DNA of 64,000 nucleotides from Bog-756 sp963839925 (GTDB lineage Bacteria; Actinomycetota; Acidimicrobiia; Acidimicrobiales; RAAP-2): the NCBI GenBank assembly GCA_963839925.1, contig CAWIWV010000002.1, positions 930,001-994,000 of the forward strand. Direction: 5' to 3'. This document shows positions 47,120-56,117 of the stretch, in pieces. Both the position numbers and the translations under genes were made by a program. The stretch's first letter is position 1. Every line of letters begins with the position of its first letter. The notes under the pieces are model-generated. The model had not been told where the DNA came from. It ran no database searches and was given only the letters and a program-made list of their open reading frames with translations.

Positions 47120-49786
47120 TCAGGTGGTGTGTAGCCGGGCGGTGGCGATCTCGAACGGGCGAAGTTCGAAGGACCCCTCGAACGGGGTCAGGGGACGGCC
47201 GCGGAGGTCGACCAGCCAGCCGGCACGCCCGTCGATGGTGACCGTGGTCGACGTGGGTCGAGGGTTGAACACCCGAATCTCGTGCTCTCCGCCTTCGCGG
47301 CGGATGGCGCTCACCTCGGCACCGCTGATACCCAGCGCCTGTCCGGTCGGGGGTCGAATGCCTCTGCCCTCACTGGTCAGCACCTCGATCGGCAGGAGGA
47401 TGTCGTCGGCAAGGGCGTAAGGGTCGTCGACGCCGACCGCCAGTGCGTAGTGCAGCGAGACGCGCCGCCCGATCATCTGGAGTCCTTCGACCGGTGTCGT
47501 CGGGCCGGCAGGGAAAGGACGGTAGGTCATGCCGGCCCGGGACAACATGCCGGTCGAGCGGAGCACGGTCAACGCGAGCGTGGAGGCGGCGTCGCCGTGG
47601 GGTGTGGATGCGATGTCGACGAGCTCGTACTCGCACACGCCGTCGTGGATGACGGTGAGACCCCCGGCCGAGACGAAACGATGGGCGGGGGCGGTGGGCA
47701 GGCCGAACTCTTCGGGACGTCCCTCGGCGGTGAGTCCTCGCTCGACGACGGCGAAGGCGCACTCGGCCTGCGACGTGGCCGCCGGTTCGGGTAGTGGTAG
47801 GTGGACTCGGAGGCGATGGTCGCGGCTCGGGTTGAGGAACGACGTCGTCACCCGCAACGCCGGCTCGTCTGCTCTGAGCTCGAGCTTGCTCTCGACCACC
47901 ACGGGCTGCTCCCCGACCCTGACCTGCGAGCCGGCGTCGACGTGATCGGGCCAGCGATAGCTCGCGGTGATCACCACCCGCGCGCGCACCGGTCCCTGTT
48001 CGACGATTCGCACTGCAACCTCGGTCGGGGTGTCCACGAGGGTGTCATTCCGAGGAGGGGAGTAGTTGTACGAGTCGCCGAAGTCTCCGCCGTCGACGAG
48101 CCGGCCGTAACCCGCCAGCCCGTTCAGTGAGAACGAACCGAGCGACTTGTCGATTTCGACCGATACGAGGCCATTGGTGAGCGACACTGATTCCTCTGCG
48201 TCGCTGACCACCACAGGGTGAGTCAAGGTGGCGGGTTCGAACCGCTGCCATCCGTAACCGGGCACGTGGGTCACCCGGGCCACGATGCGTCGAAGGGCCG
48301 GCTGACTCAGGCTCAGTCGGATCTCGGCATCCGGTCGTGCGTCCATGCGGGCGTAGATGTCGCGCTTGGCTTCGGCGATCGGGGCGTCGTAACGCTCGTC
48401 CGGTCCCACCGCGAAGGTGATGTCGATGCGCCCGTCGTCCTCTTCGACGACGATGTCCTGCAGCCACTGGCCCTCGATCTCCGGGCTCTGCATCATCCCG
48501 AGGATGGTGCGGACGGTGTCGGCGTCGAGCACCATCCCCATCGGCCCGCCCGTAGGTTCCGACAGCACCTGTGCGTCCGCGCTCGGTGGCCCGTCTGCCG
48601 CAACCTCGAGCTCGACGATTCCCGAGCGGGTGCGGTGCACCGGATTGAGCACGTAGGTCCCAGTCTCGGCCATCGAGCGCGCCAACGACGCAACCGCCCG
48701 GGTGGCGACCCCCTCGGCGATGGCGCGGGCTTCGGCGTACCGGTACATGACGGCGTCGACGACGTCGTCTACGGAGCAGGCGCAGATGGAGTCGTGGGCG
48801 GAGTTGCGCACGATCTCGGTCCAGGCCAGTTCGAGCAGGCGATGCGGCCAACCCGACGGCTCCTGGAAGAGCGCAGCCAGCGGTTCCGCTCGTCGCTCGA
48901 GCTCACGCACTGCCGATCCGCCCGCCCGCTTCACGTCCACCCGGTTCGAGGTGACCCCCATCAACATGTCGGAGCGGATGCCGGATCGGAGCTCACCCCT
49001 CCACCGTTCCAGGCCCTCTGTCGGCGCAGTGGCCAGATACTCGGCGAGGGTGGTGATGTCGAAGGAGAAACCGTCCTGGAGGTCGTTGGCCTCGGCGACG
49101 ACCCGGCCCAGCCAGGGCTGCGGCATCAGGTGGTCAGAGCCGTTCATGCACAGCAGGTCGCCGATGACCCGGTCCCCGAGTTCTTCGAGATGGCCGGCCA
49201 GACGTTGCACCAGAGCTTTGGCATCGTCGGGGAGATGAGCCCCGTTGCTGTAGCCGTCGGGAAGATACTCTGCCCGGACGGTGGATCCATCGGGTGCTTC
49301 CCAGATGAATGCATTCTTGGTCACCGCCGACGGCACGCCTCGCCAGACGACCGCGTCGTCGAAGCCGGCCAGTCGAAGAATCTGCGGCATCTGCGCAATG
49401 TGACCGAACATGTCGGGCAGGTAGCCGACGTCCATGGCGCCACCGAAGGACGCAGCGCGATGGAGACCCATCTGCAGGTTCCGGATCATGGTCTCGCCGG
49501 AGGCCAGGAACTCGTCCATCAGGATGTACCAAGGGCCCATGCTGACCCGCCCGGCCGCGGCCAGTGCCCGGATGCGCTCTTCGTTCTCGGGGCGCACTTC
49601 GAGGTAGTCGTCGACGACGGCCATCTGCCCGTCCAGCATGAAGTGGAGATAGCTGCAGTCGGATTCGAGCAGAGGCAGGAGCGCGTCGAACAGGTCGACG
49701 AGATTCAGCCGAAACTCTTGGTAGGGCTTGTACCACTCGCGGTCCCAGTGGGTGTGGGGAACGATTGCGACGCGGCGCGCTGCCAT
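47120..49786 (-). CDS. Alpha-mannosidase, glycoside hydrolase family 38 (second, distinct subgroup)
   Basis: 888 residues. Zn/Ca-binding HTHWDREWY near residue 13 from the chosen start, LHFMLDGQMAVVDDYLEVRP, and nucleophile Asp in VGYLPDMFGHIAQM; a second metal-site His in VRNSAHDSICACSVD. This is the MngB/YbgG-like type, which also acts on mannosylglycerate and N-glycan fragments. A GTG at 49795 gives three more residues, but a CATAGT box ends exactly before it, so the ATG at 49786 is preferred. First gene of the operon GH38b, GH38a, SIS. Cytosolic. Substrate could be mannan or mannosylated osmolyte fragments. Confidence 0.93.
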   Translation of the reverse strand: MAARRVAIVPHTHWDREWYKPYQEFRLNLVDLFDALLPLLESDCSYLHFMLDGQMAVVDDYLEVRPENEERIRALAAAGRVSMGPWYILMDEFLASGETMIRNLQMGLHRAASFGGAMDVGYLPDMFGHIAQMPQILRLAGFDDAVVWRGVPSAVTKNAFIWEAPDGSTVRAEYLPDGYSNGAHLPDDAKALVQRLAGHLEELGDRVIGDLLCMNGSDHLMPQPWLGRVVAEANDLQDGFSFDITTLAEYLATAPTEGLERWRGELRSGIRSDMLMGVTSNRVDVKRAGGSAVRELERRAEPLAALFQEPSGWPHRLLELAWTEIVRNSAHDSICACSVDDVVDAVMYRYAEARAIAEGVATRAVASLARSMAETGTYVLNPVHRTRSGIVELEVAADGPPSADAQVLSEPTGGPMGMVLDADTVRTILGMMQSPEIEGQWLQDIVVEEDDGRIDITFAVGPDERYDAPIAEAKRDIYARMDARPDAEIRLSLSQPALRRIVARVTHVPGYGWQRFEPATLTHPVVVSDAEESVSLTNGLVSVEIDKSLGSFSLNGLAGYGRLVDGGDFGDSYNYSPPRNDTLVDTPTEVAVRIVEQGPVRARVVITASYRWPDHVDAGSQVRVGEQPVVVESKLELRADEPALRVTTSFLNPSRDHRLRVHLPLPEPAATSQAECAFAVVERGLTAEGRPEEFGLPTAPAHRFVSAGGLTVIHDGVCEYELVDIASTPHGDAASTLALTVLRSTGMLSRAGMTYRPFPAGPTTPVEGLQMIGRRVSLHYALAVGVDDPYALADDILLPIEVLTSEGRGIRPPTGQALGISGAEVSAIRREGGEHEIRVFNPRPTSTTVTIDGRAGWLVDLRGRPLTPFEGSFELRPFEIATARLHTT

Positions 49787-49839
49787 ACCCGCCACACTAT
49801 GACAATGATATTTTCGGCGTCGTCCGAAAGAGGAGAGTC

Positions 49840-50571
49840 GTGCGCTACCGGGACCGCTACCTGTTCGACCTTCAGGGGTACCTGACCCTGCCGGACGCTC
49901 TTCCGCCCGAGGCCGTCGGTCAGCTCAACGAAGTGATCGACGAGATGGTCGAGCAGGAAATGCGCCCCGGTGAGACGACTCGGCGGTGGTTGCACCTGCT
50001 CCGCCGGAACCGGTGCTTCCGAGACCTGATCGACAATGGGCCGGTCCTGCCGATGCTCGAGGAGCTGCTGGGCAAGGGGTTCCGGTTGGATCACGAGTAC
50101 GTCGACCTCATCCGCTCGGGCATGGGGCCGATCGGGGCTGGACTGCACGGCGGAGCAACCCCTTTCCGGCCGGCCGAGTACTACTGGTCGGGTGACGGGC
50201 AGATCCACAGCGGTCTGGTCGTCGTCGCCTACAACCTCAAGAACGTCGATCCAGAAGACGGCGGCTTCGCCTGCGTGCCAGGCAGCCACAAGTCCACCTT
50301 TGCGTTCCCCGACCTCTGGAAGGATCTCTCCGACCCACACCCGTGTGTTCGGAAGGTCGGCGGACCCGCGGGGAGCGCGATCGTCTTCACGGAGGCGTTG
50401 ACACACGGGACCCTGCCATGGCGAGGGAGCGACGATCGTCGTACGGTGTTCTTCAAGTACAGCCCGAGGCCACTCACCTGGTCGATGTCCTATTACGATC
50501 CGGCCGACTATCCGGACCTCACTGCCCGGCAGCGTGACATCCTCACGTCCCCAGGCATCGAGCACGTATAG
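49840..50571 (+). CDS. Phytanoyl-CoA dioxygenase (PhyH) family protein
   Basis: 243-residue Fe(II)/2-oxoglutarate oxygenase. Start GTG 49840 after AGGAG. Seen: FDLQGYLTLPDALPPEAVGQLN at the N-terminus, the metal His in IHSGLVVVAYNLKNVDPEDGGFACVPGSHK (GGFACVPGSHK is the family signature), and the distal His in TEALTHGTLPWRG. An Arg in DDRRTVFFKYSP would bind 2-oxoglutarate. The first His-x-Asp/Glu pair is not obvious in the standard HxD form. It is divergent from the GH38 operon and followed by a solute-binding protein gene 38 nt later. Substrate unknown. Confidence 0.85.
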   Translation: MRYRDRYLFDLQGYLTLPDALPPEAVGQLNEVIDEMVEQEMRPGETTRRWLHLLRRNRCFRDLIDNGPVLPMLEELLGKGFRLDHEYVDLIRSGMGPIGAGLHGGATPFRPAEYYWSGDGQIHSGLVVVAYNLKNVDPEDGGFACVPGSHKSTFAFPDLWKDLSDPHPCVRKVGGPAGSAIVFTEALTHGTLPWRGSDDRRTVFFKYSPRPLTWSMSYYDPADYPDLTARQRDILTSPGIEHV

Positions 50572-50609
50572 GCATCAACACTCAACAACACCGAGAACGG
50601 AGCGATGCA

Positions 50610-52136
50610 GTGAAAGGACGGAGCCGCTGGAACCCATTCGGCGGGATCGTCCGATCGTGGGGCCACTTCGTCCGACGGTCCCGCTCGACCCAGATTCGCA
50701 CCGTGCTCCTGATCGCTGTGATCATCGGAGGAACGGCGATCTGGGTGGTCAGGGCGCCGACGAGTTCGCTGTCCGCCACGACCCAACCGACGCCCGTGCA
50801 GAGTTCCAATGGCCCCGGTCCGAGCCCGGTCAGCTCGGCGAGCACGTCGACCAGGGGAGTCACTGCACACTCGATCAACGTCGTCTTCCCTGTCGTCGCC
50901 CTCACCTCGCTGGCCGGCAAGGAGGGCTTCGCCGAGGATGCCGAATACGGCGAGCAGACCAAGGCGATCGACCTCTTCGTCAAGCACATCAACGACAACG
51001 GCGGGATCAACGGCCGAAAGATCAATCCGATCATCGGAAGTTTCGATCCGACCAACGAGACCGAGATGCGGGCGCTCTGCAAGACCTGGACGGAAGGTTC
51101 GCCTGCCGCGTTCGCAGTGCTCGACGGTCTTGGCGCTTGGACGGGAGACGACCAGCTCTGCATCACCCAGGAGGGCCAGACGCCCTTCATCGGTGCTTGG
51201 ACCACGGTCACCAATTGGACGAACGAGGGCTCCCCCTATCTGTGGTGGACCGGCCCCGACCAGGCGACGATCCTCCAGGCGGTCGTCAACTGGGGACTGA
51301 GCGACGATCTGATCGGTGGCGACATCAAAGTGGGGGTGATCGCCGGAGACCGGGCCTCGGACCAGGCGGCGCTCAACGGCTACCTCCTGCCTGACTTGCG
51401 TCGTGCCGGGGTGGTTCCGATCATCGAGACCATCGATGCAAACCCCGACGAGACCTCGACCACCGACACCCAGGCGCCGATCGTCGTCCAGGAACTCCGC
51501 AGCAAAGGTGTCACCTCGGTGATCCCGCTCATGCCGTTCAACGTGATGTTCCCGGTGCTCCAAGCCGAGACCCAGCAGCAGTGGTATCCCAAACTCCTCC
51601 TGAGCGACTACGAGGAGAGCATCGAATCGTCGCTCGGCCTCCTGCCCATCCCCTACGCCACCGCCCTCAACGGCCAGGAGGGTCTCACCACCCAGACCCT
51701 CGGGGGCATCGACAGCCCGCGCCCGGAGAGCCAGGGCGGCTACAACACCGGGGTGCGGAAGTGTTGGAACATCTGGCACAAGGCCTATCCCCAGACGCCG
51801 CCGGGGAATATGAACGACTACATCGAGGAGCAGGGCCCGATCCAGGGATGGTGCCAGGCCATCGACCTGTTCGCGACTGCGGCGCGCAACGCCGGACACG
51901 ACCTCAACCGGCGCACCTTCGTCACCGCGATGTCCAAGATCACCAACTTCCCCGGCACCAACTCGAACATCCTCAGCTACGGACCCGACAAGCGATACGG
52001 GCCCACCGAGTACCAGGTGGTCAAGTTGCACATCAACTCGCCGCCGTCGTCTCTGTGCAAGTCGACGCCTGGGAAGCCGCCGCCGGCAACCTGCTGGGTG
52101 ACGGTGCAGCCGTACAGCCCGCTTCCTCCCGGTTGA
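50610..52136 (+). CDS. Branched-chain-amino-acid-type ABC substrate-binding protein, membrane-anchored
   Basis: 508 residues. Basic N-terminus then one hydrophobic helix (~31-48, TVLLIAVIIGGTAIWVV), no lipobox Cys, so anchored by the helix or cleaved. A Ser/Thr/Pro linker leads to a type I periplasmic-binding fold: INVVFPVVALTSLAG, LFVKHINDNGGINGRKINPIIGSFDPTNETEM, VLDGLGAWTGDDQLCITQEGQTPFIG. Four Cys may form disulfides. No permease or ATPase gene adjoins it, so the transporter, if any, is elsewhere. It is probably cotranscribed with the upstream PhyH gene. GTG start after GGAG at 7 nt. Confidence 0.87.
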   Translation: MKGRSRWNPFGGIVRSWGHFVRRSRSTQIRTVLLIAVIIGGTAIWVVRAPTSSLSATTQPTPVQSSNGPGPSPVSSASTSTRGVTAHSINVVFPVVALTSLAGKEGFAEDAEYGEQTKAIDLFVKHINDNGGINGRKINPIIGSFDPTNETEMRALCKTWTEGSPAAFAVLDGLGAWTGDDQLCITQEGQTPFIGAWTTVTNWTNEGSPYLWWTGPDQATILQAVVNWGLSDDLIGGDIKVGVIAGDRASDQAALNGYLLPDLRRAGVVPIIETIDANPDETSTTDTQAPIVVQELRSKGVTSVIPLMPFNVMFPVLQAETQQQWYPKLLLSDYEESIESSLGLLPIPYATALNGQEGLTTQTLGGIDSPRPESQGGYNTGVRKCWNIWHKAYPQTPPGNMNDYIEEQGPIQGWCQAIDLFATAARNAGHDLNRRTFVTAMSKITNFPGTNSNILSYGPDKRYGPTEYQVVKLHINSPPSSLCKSTPGKPPPATCWVTVQPYSPLPPG

Positions 52137-52145
52137 GGATCCCGG

Positions 52146-52985
52146 TCAGCCGTCGTAGAACCCGAGTGGGTGGTAGCCGGCGAGAGTCTGCTCTCGCGGG
52201 GTGCGGGCGCGGGCCAACGCTTCGTCCGAGAGGTGATTGACAGAGGACGTGGGTCGGATCCGTTGGGCGATATCGCGGCGTCCGTAATGGCACTGGACGA
52301 ACATCCGTCCGGGGTCGCCGGGCCCGGGCGGCATCCGGCGGTGCCAGATGTCAGAGGAGAAGAGGGCGACGTCTCCTGCGCGGGCGACGACCGGAACCAC
52401 CTTCTGTCCGTTCCAGCTGAGATCGTCGTCAGCGAGGTGATTCCTCGGCGGGGCCTGTCCCGATGTGTGACTTCCCGGAATCACCCCGGTCGGGCCGGCC
52501 TCGACCGGGCAGTCCCAGAGGAAGAGGTGCGACGCGACGGCGAACACCGGATAGGGAATCCGCTCGTCCCACGGGACGCCGGGGTCACGAGGGATGTGGG
52601 GCCCTCCGTCGATGTGCCAGAAGCGTCCGAGGTGGTCGTTCTCGCCGGGCCGCTGCCACCAGGCGGTGTTCGCGATGACATGGCAGTCCTCGCCCAGCAA
52701 GGGCTCGACTACCTCGAGGATGCGTGGGTTGGCGATGGCCTGTTGCACGACGCCGCTGCGGTTGAGCATCTCGTAGCGGAACGGGGCCGATTCCTCGGGG
52801 GTGTCGCCGCGCTCGTCGGGTGGGTACTCGTCGAAGACCCGTTCGACGTCGGCACGGAGCGCAGCGATCTCTTCGTCGGAAAAGACGCCTTCGAGTACGA
52901 CGTACCCGTCCGACTGGAGTCGGTCGACCGGGCCGGGGGTCGGGCCGGAACGGAGGGTCAGGAACCCTGACGAACGGGTGAGCAC
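52146..52985 (-). CDS. Phytanoyl-CoA dioxygenase (PhyH) family protein, second copy
   Basis: 279 residues from GTG 52985. Fe ligand motif HxD in RFWHIDGGPHIPRDPG and distal His in SSDIWHRRMPPGPGD with the Arg that binds 2-oxoglutarate in RMFVQCHYGRRD. The IPGSHTSGQAPPRNH segment matches the family signature. This is a complete 2-oxoglutarate oxygenase, more classical than the copy at 49840. A longer frame to 53084 would run over the start of the divergent GH1 gene and is rejected; CACAAT lies 8 nt before the chosen GTG. It is divergent from GH1, so control may be shared. Confidence 0.88.
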   Translation of the reverse strand: MLTRSSGFLTLRSGPTPGPVDRLQSDGYVVLEGVFSDEEIAALRADVERVFDEYPPDERGDTPEESAPFRYEMLNRSGVVQQAIANPRILEVVEPLLGEDCHVIANTAWWQRPGENDHLGRFWHIDGGPHIPRDPGVPWDERIPYPVFAVASHLFLWDCPVEAGPTGVIPGSHTSGQAPPRNHLADDDLSWNGQKVVPVVARAGDVALFSSDIWHRRMPPGPGDPGRMFVQCHYGRRDIAQRIRPTSSVNHLSDEALARARTPREQTLAGYHPLGFYDG

Positions 52986-53053
52986 TCCGAGATTGTGTCG
53001 CCAATCGCAGCAGCTGACAATGCAGCACCCGGAAACCGCCACCTTTCCGGCAC

Positions 53054-53067
53054 TACGGTGACCGGTC
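53054..53067 (+). promoter_or_regulatory. Candidate -10 (TACGGT) for leaderless GH1 gene
   Basis: TACGGT at 53054-53059 lies 8 nt before the GTG at 53068. No Shine-Dalgarno is visible. Confidence 0.35.
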
Positions 53068-54276
53068 GTGAACGGAACCGACAACGCAGGTGTGGAGTGC
53101 AGCTTCCCCGAGGGTTTCGTGTGGGGTGTGGCGACCGCGGCGCATCAGATCGAGGGTGGCAACGTCAACAACGACTCGTGGGTGCGGGAGCACGACCCCG
53201 CCTTTGGGTACGCCGAGTCGAGTGGGGACGCATGCGATTCGCTCCGCCGCTGGCCCGAGGACATCGAGCTCATTGCAGACATGGGGGTCGGTGCCTATCG
53301 GTTCTCGCTCGAGTGGAGTCGGATCGAACCCGCCGAGGGCGAGTTCTCCCTCGCCGCGCTGGACTACTACCGGAGCATCTGTGCGGCGTGCCGCGAGCGG
53401 GACATCGTGCCGGTAGTGACCTTCCACCACTTCACCACCCCGAACTGGCTCGTCGAGAGTGGCGGGTGGGAGCGCGCGGACGCCCCGGAGCTGTTCGCGC
53501 GCTTCGCTAGCCGGGCCGGCGCACACCTCGGCGATCTCATCGGCTGGGCGTGCACACTCAACGAGCTCAACCTGATCGGGGTCCGGGGCTACGGCGTCGC
53601 ATCCTCATCGTCCGACATGAAGGACGCTCTCACCCGACACTTGGCGACGAACGACGTGATAGCGCGGGCACACCGGCTGTGCGTCGACGCCCTGCGATCG
53701 GGACCAGGTGAATTTCCTATCGGACTGACCTTGTCCATGGACGAGATGGTGGCGGATCCGGGCGGCGAGGTCGTTCTGGAGGCGGCGTGCGAGATTCTGG
53801 AGGACAGGTTCTTCCGAGCGACCGAGGGTGATGACTTCATCGGGGTGCAGTGCTACTCGCGTGTGCACTTCGGCCCGGAGGGTCAGGCTCCGAACGACCC
53901 GGACGTGCCGACGACACAGATGGGATACGAGTACTGGCCACAGGGAGTCGAGCACTGCGCCCGGCGAGCGGCCGAGATGACCGGCCTGCCGGTACTCCTG
54001 ACCGAGAGTGGGATCGCCACCGACGACGACAGCGAGCGCATCACCTATCTCGCCGAAGTCCTCCGTGGGGTCCGACGTGCCCTCGACGACGGCGTGGACA
54101 TACGCGGCTACTTCGTCTGGAGCTTGCTCGACAACTTCGAGTGGGACCATGGGTTCGGACCCAAGTTCGGCCTCCACAGCGTCGATCGCACGACGTTCGC
54201 CCGCCAGGCCAAGCCGAGTGCGTCGTGGTATGGGGCGGTGGCGAGGGCGAACGGCCTGGTCTCCCCTTCGGGCTGA
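53068..54276 (+). CDS. Family 1 glycoside hydrolase (beta-glucosidase-like)
   Basis: 402 residues, shorter than the usual ~450 for GH1. FPEGFVWGVATAAHQIEGG and GVGAYRFSLEWSRIEP are the family N-terminal blocks. Acid/base Glu166 in TLNELN and nucleophile Glu313 in LLTESGIATDD are both present; the first departs slightly from the common TFNEP, which may alter substrate choice. YFVWSLLDNFEWDHGFGPKFGLHSVD closes the barrel. Cytosolic. Probably hydrolyses short beta-glucosides or related glycosides together with the mannosidases. Confidence 0.92.
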   Translation: MNGTDNAGVECSFPEGFVWGVATAAHQIEGGNVNNDSWVREHDPAFGYAESSGDACDSLRRWPEDIELIADMGVGAYRFSLEWSRIEPAEGEFSLAALDYYRSICAACRERDIVPVVTFHHFTTPNWLVESGGWERADAPELFARFASRAGAHLGDLIGWACTLNELNLIGVRGYGVASSSSDMKDALTRHLATNDVIARAHRLCVDALRSGPGEFPIGLTLSMDEMVADPGGEVVLEAACEILEDRFFRATEGDDFIGVQCYSRVHFGPEGQAPNDPDVPTTQMGYEYWPQGVEHCARRAAEMTGLPVLLTESGIATDDDSERITYLAEVLRGVRRALDDGVDIRGYFVWSLLDNFEWDHGFGPKFGLHSVDRTTFARQAKPSASWYGAVARANGLVSPSG

Positions 54277-54308
54277 GGGTTGCCCGGATCGGGCAAGCCC
54301 GAAGCTCG

Positions 54309-55244
54309 TCACCAGATCTGTTGCTCCAGTGAACCAGCATCCAAGGCTCTGTCGGTGCTCTTGAGATCCAGACCACCCGTTTCGGATGGTCTGGCCGACC
54401 CACCTGAATTTTGATCGGCTGATGATGGTGCGATTCCCTCCTGCTCATCGTCCACCTCGAACGACCTCAAGAGGGTGGCCGCCGTCTTCTGGATGCGCTC
54501 GCATGACGCCTTGATCCCGGTGATCGCCTCGTCGCCACCGCCAGTCCACATCGCCACGTAACCGAACGAGTAATCGCTCGTGTCGAGACCGAGCGACTGA
54601 CAGACCACGTAGGCCGTCGACTCCGCCTCCAGCTCAGCGAGTGCCCGGTCCTTGTAATCGGCGTGCAGGATCGCATGCGAGATCTCGTGAGCCAGTGTCT
54701 TCACGCGCTGTGCCGGCGAGTTGGTGGCCTCAACCCGGATGCGATGATTGAGGTGCGAGCAATCCCCGTTCGTGGTGCCGGAGAGTTCGATCACCTCGAC
54801 CGCGAATCCGAGGGACTGTGCGACGCTCACGAGCTGGACGAAGATTCCGCTCGGATCGTCACCGTCGAGCTGGGAGCAGACGCTCGGAAGGTCTTCGCCG
54901 TCAGTCTGTGCGACGTCGAACACCGGGACGAACTTGAAACCTCGGATAACTCGGTCATCCTCCCCGTCCTGGGCGTGAGTGTTCTTGTAGGTCATGGGGG
55001 CGATGATGAAGATCGCCTTCTCTCCCTTGCGGACGGAGCGATTCATCTTCCTCCAGGCGTTGAAGCCTGCGACGCGGGTCGCCTCGTGGCACTGGGCTGC
55101 GATGAGGAGCACGTTCCCGAAGGAATAGCGATGGAATCGGCTCTGGAAGTCGAGGTAGTGCTTCCATTCGTCGGACGTCGTGAGATTGCTGATCCCCTCG
55201 GATAGCTTCTCGATGAGTTCTGGGTGGCCGTAGTTGGTGGTCAT
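54309..55244 (-). CDS. ArdC-like anti-restriction protein with zincin metallopeptidase domain
   Basis: 311 residues. The N-terminal ~125 residues resemble the ArdC/DUF1738 ssDNA-binding domain: HRYSFGNVLLIAAQCHEATRVAGFNAWRKMNRSVRKGEKAIFI. The central part has an HEISH zinc-peptidase motif in VKTLAHEISHAILHADY, followed by a Glu-rich helix (ELEAESTAYVVCQSLGLD) with the third ligand. This ArdC plan protects incoming plasmid or transposon DNA from restriction. Such genes ride on mobile elements, yet no replication or transfer gene is next to it. The C-terminal ~60 residues are disordered. Confidence 0.85.
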   Translation of the reverse strand: MTTNYGHPELIEKLSEGISNLTTSDEWKHYLDFQSRFHRYSFGNVLLIAAQCHEATRVAGFNAWRKMNRSVRKGEKAIFIIAPMTYKNTHAQDGEDDRVIRGFKFVPVFDVAQTDGEDLPSVCSQLDGDDPSGIFVQLVSVAQSLGFAVEVIELSGTTNGDCSHLNHRIRVEATNSPAQRVKTLAHEISHAILHADYKDRALAELEAESTAYVVCQSLGLDTSDYSFGYVAMWTGGGDEAITGIKASCERIQKTAATLLRSFEVDDEQEGIAPSSADQNSGGSARPSETGGLDLKSTDRALDAGSLEQQIW

Positions 55245-55697
55245 CTCTGAGTCCTTCCAGTGCTGCCGATGCTGATGCGACGCAAGCTCATGCCCAGGGC
55301 GGAACTGCCCCGATGGACGAAGTCCGGAGCGAACTCCAGGGCGTGCAACTCCGGGCGCGACTCTGGCCGGGTGCAGTTATCGCAGAGGCCCCATTGCGCG
55401 GGGCGAGTGACCACACGAAAACGCCCGGAGTATCTCGGGCTTAGCGGTCATGAGGGAATCATCGACGTGATTCGACGGAGGAGGACGCTACAACGACGCT
55501 ATGACGCCGCCGCTTTACATTGATGGGCTCCCGTTGCTTCGCGAGGTCGCCTGGCAGAGCCATAGTGTGTTCCCAAATGACGAATACTCGATGGCCGTGA
55601 TTGCTCGGGTCCACGATGCGTGCCTTGGCACCCCTCGGACGTGGACTGCAGTGCCCTGCATGCGGGACGTGACGCTTCCTCGACGCGGGGGCGATGG
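55245..55697. other. 450-bp gap with structured DNA and no convincing gene
   Basis: Two hairpins stand out: GCCCC-ATTGCGC-GGGGC (55388-55404) and GCCCG-GAGTATCT-CGGGC (55423-55440, flanked by AAAA on the left, so a GTTTT run follows it on the minus strand). A 66-codon frame (55501-55701) overlaps the next ATG as ATGA but has no recognisable features and is not called as a gene. The region may hold the ArdC promoter and a small RNA-like element; nothing further can be supported. Confidence 0.35.
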
Positions 55698-56114
55698 ATG
55701 ATCAGGTCTCCGATCTCCCCTGCCGACGCACTCATCCGGGCCACGATCCAGCGTTACCAGTCGACCTTCAATTCCGGCGACCGAGAGGGATGGCTCTCGC
55801 TGTTCACAGATGACGCCTCGTTGGAGGATCCGGTCGGTGCCCCGGCCCGGATCGGGAGAGACGATCTCGCCTATTTCTGGGACGAGATCCATGACGAGCG
55901 TCCGAGCGATGGCGAACGCACGGTTCGGATGGTCCAGGGACCGTTGGCGTGCGGGCTCGAGGCGGCTTGGGCGTTCGAGCTCCGGATACCTCGTGGAGAT
56001 CAGATCGCTGTGGTCGAGATCATCGATCATGCGGTCTTCACGAAGGACGGCCTCATCCGCCAACTGCGGGCCTTCTGGAGCGAAGCCTCGATCCGGATCG
56101 AACCGGCTGATTGA
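55698..56114 (+). CDS. SnoaL-like (NTF2-fold) protein
   Basis: 138 residues from ATG 55698. ADALIRATIQRYQSTFNSGDREGWLSLFTDDASLEDPVG is the first half of a SnoaL/ketosteroid-isomerase-like fold, and DQIAVVEIIDHAVFTKDGLIRQLRAFW ends it. The Asp of DDASLEDPVG occupies the place of the catalytic base in ketosteroid isomerases, so steroid or polyketide isomerase activity is possible. The frame is open to 55620, but the domain starts here. The next gene begins 3 nt after the stop, so cotranscription is likely although no functional link is known. Confidence 0.8.
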   Translation: MIRSPISPADALIRATIQRYQSTFNSGDREGWLSLFTDDASLEDPVGAPARIGRDDLAYFWDEIHDERPSDGERTVRMVQGPLACGLEAAWAFELRIPRGDQIAVVEIIDHAVFTKDGLIRQLRAFWSEASIRIEPAD

Positions 56115-56117
56115 AAG

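Noticed and set aside
55501..55701. 66-codon frame overlapping the SnoaL gene start (ATGA)
   Set aside because: No recognisable features and no other support; the overlap alone is too weak to call a gene.
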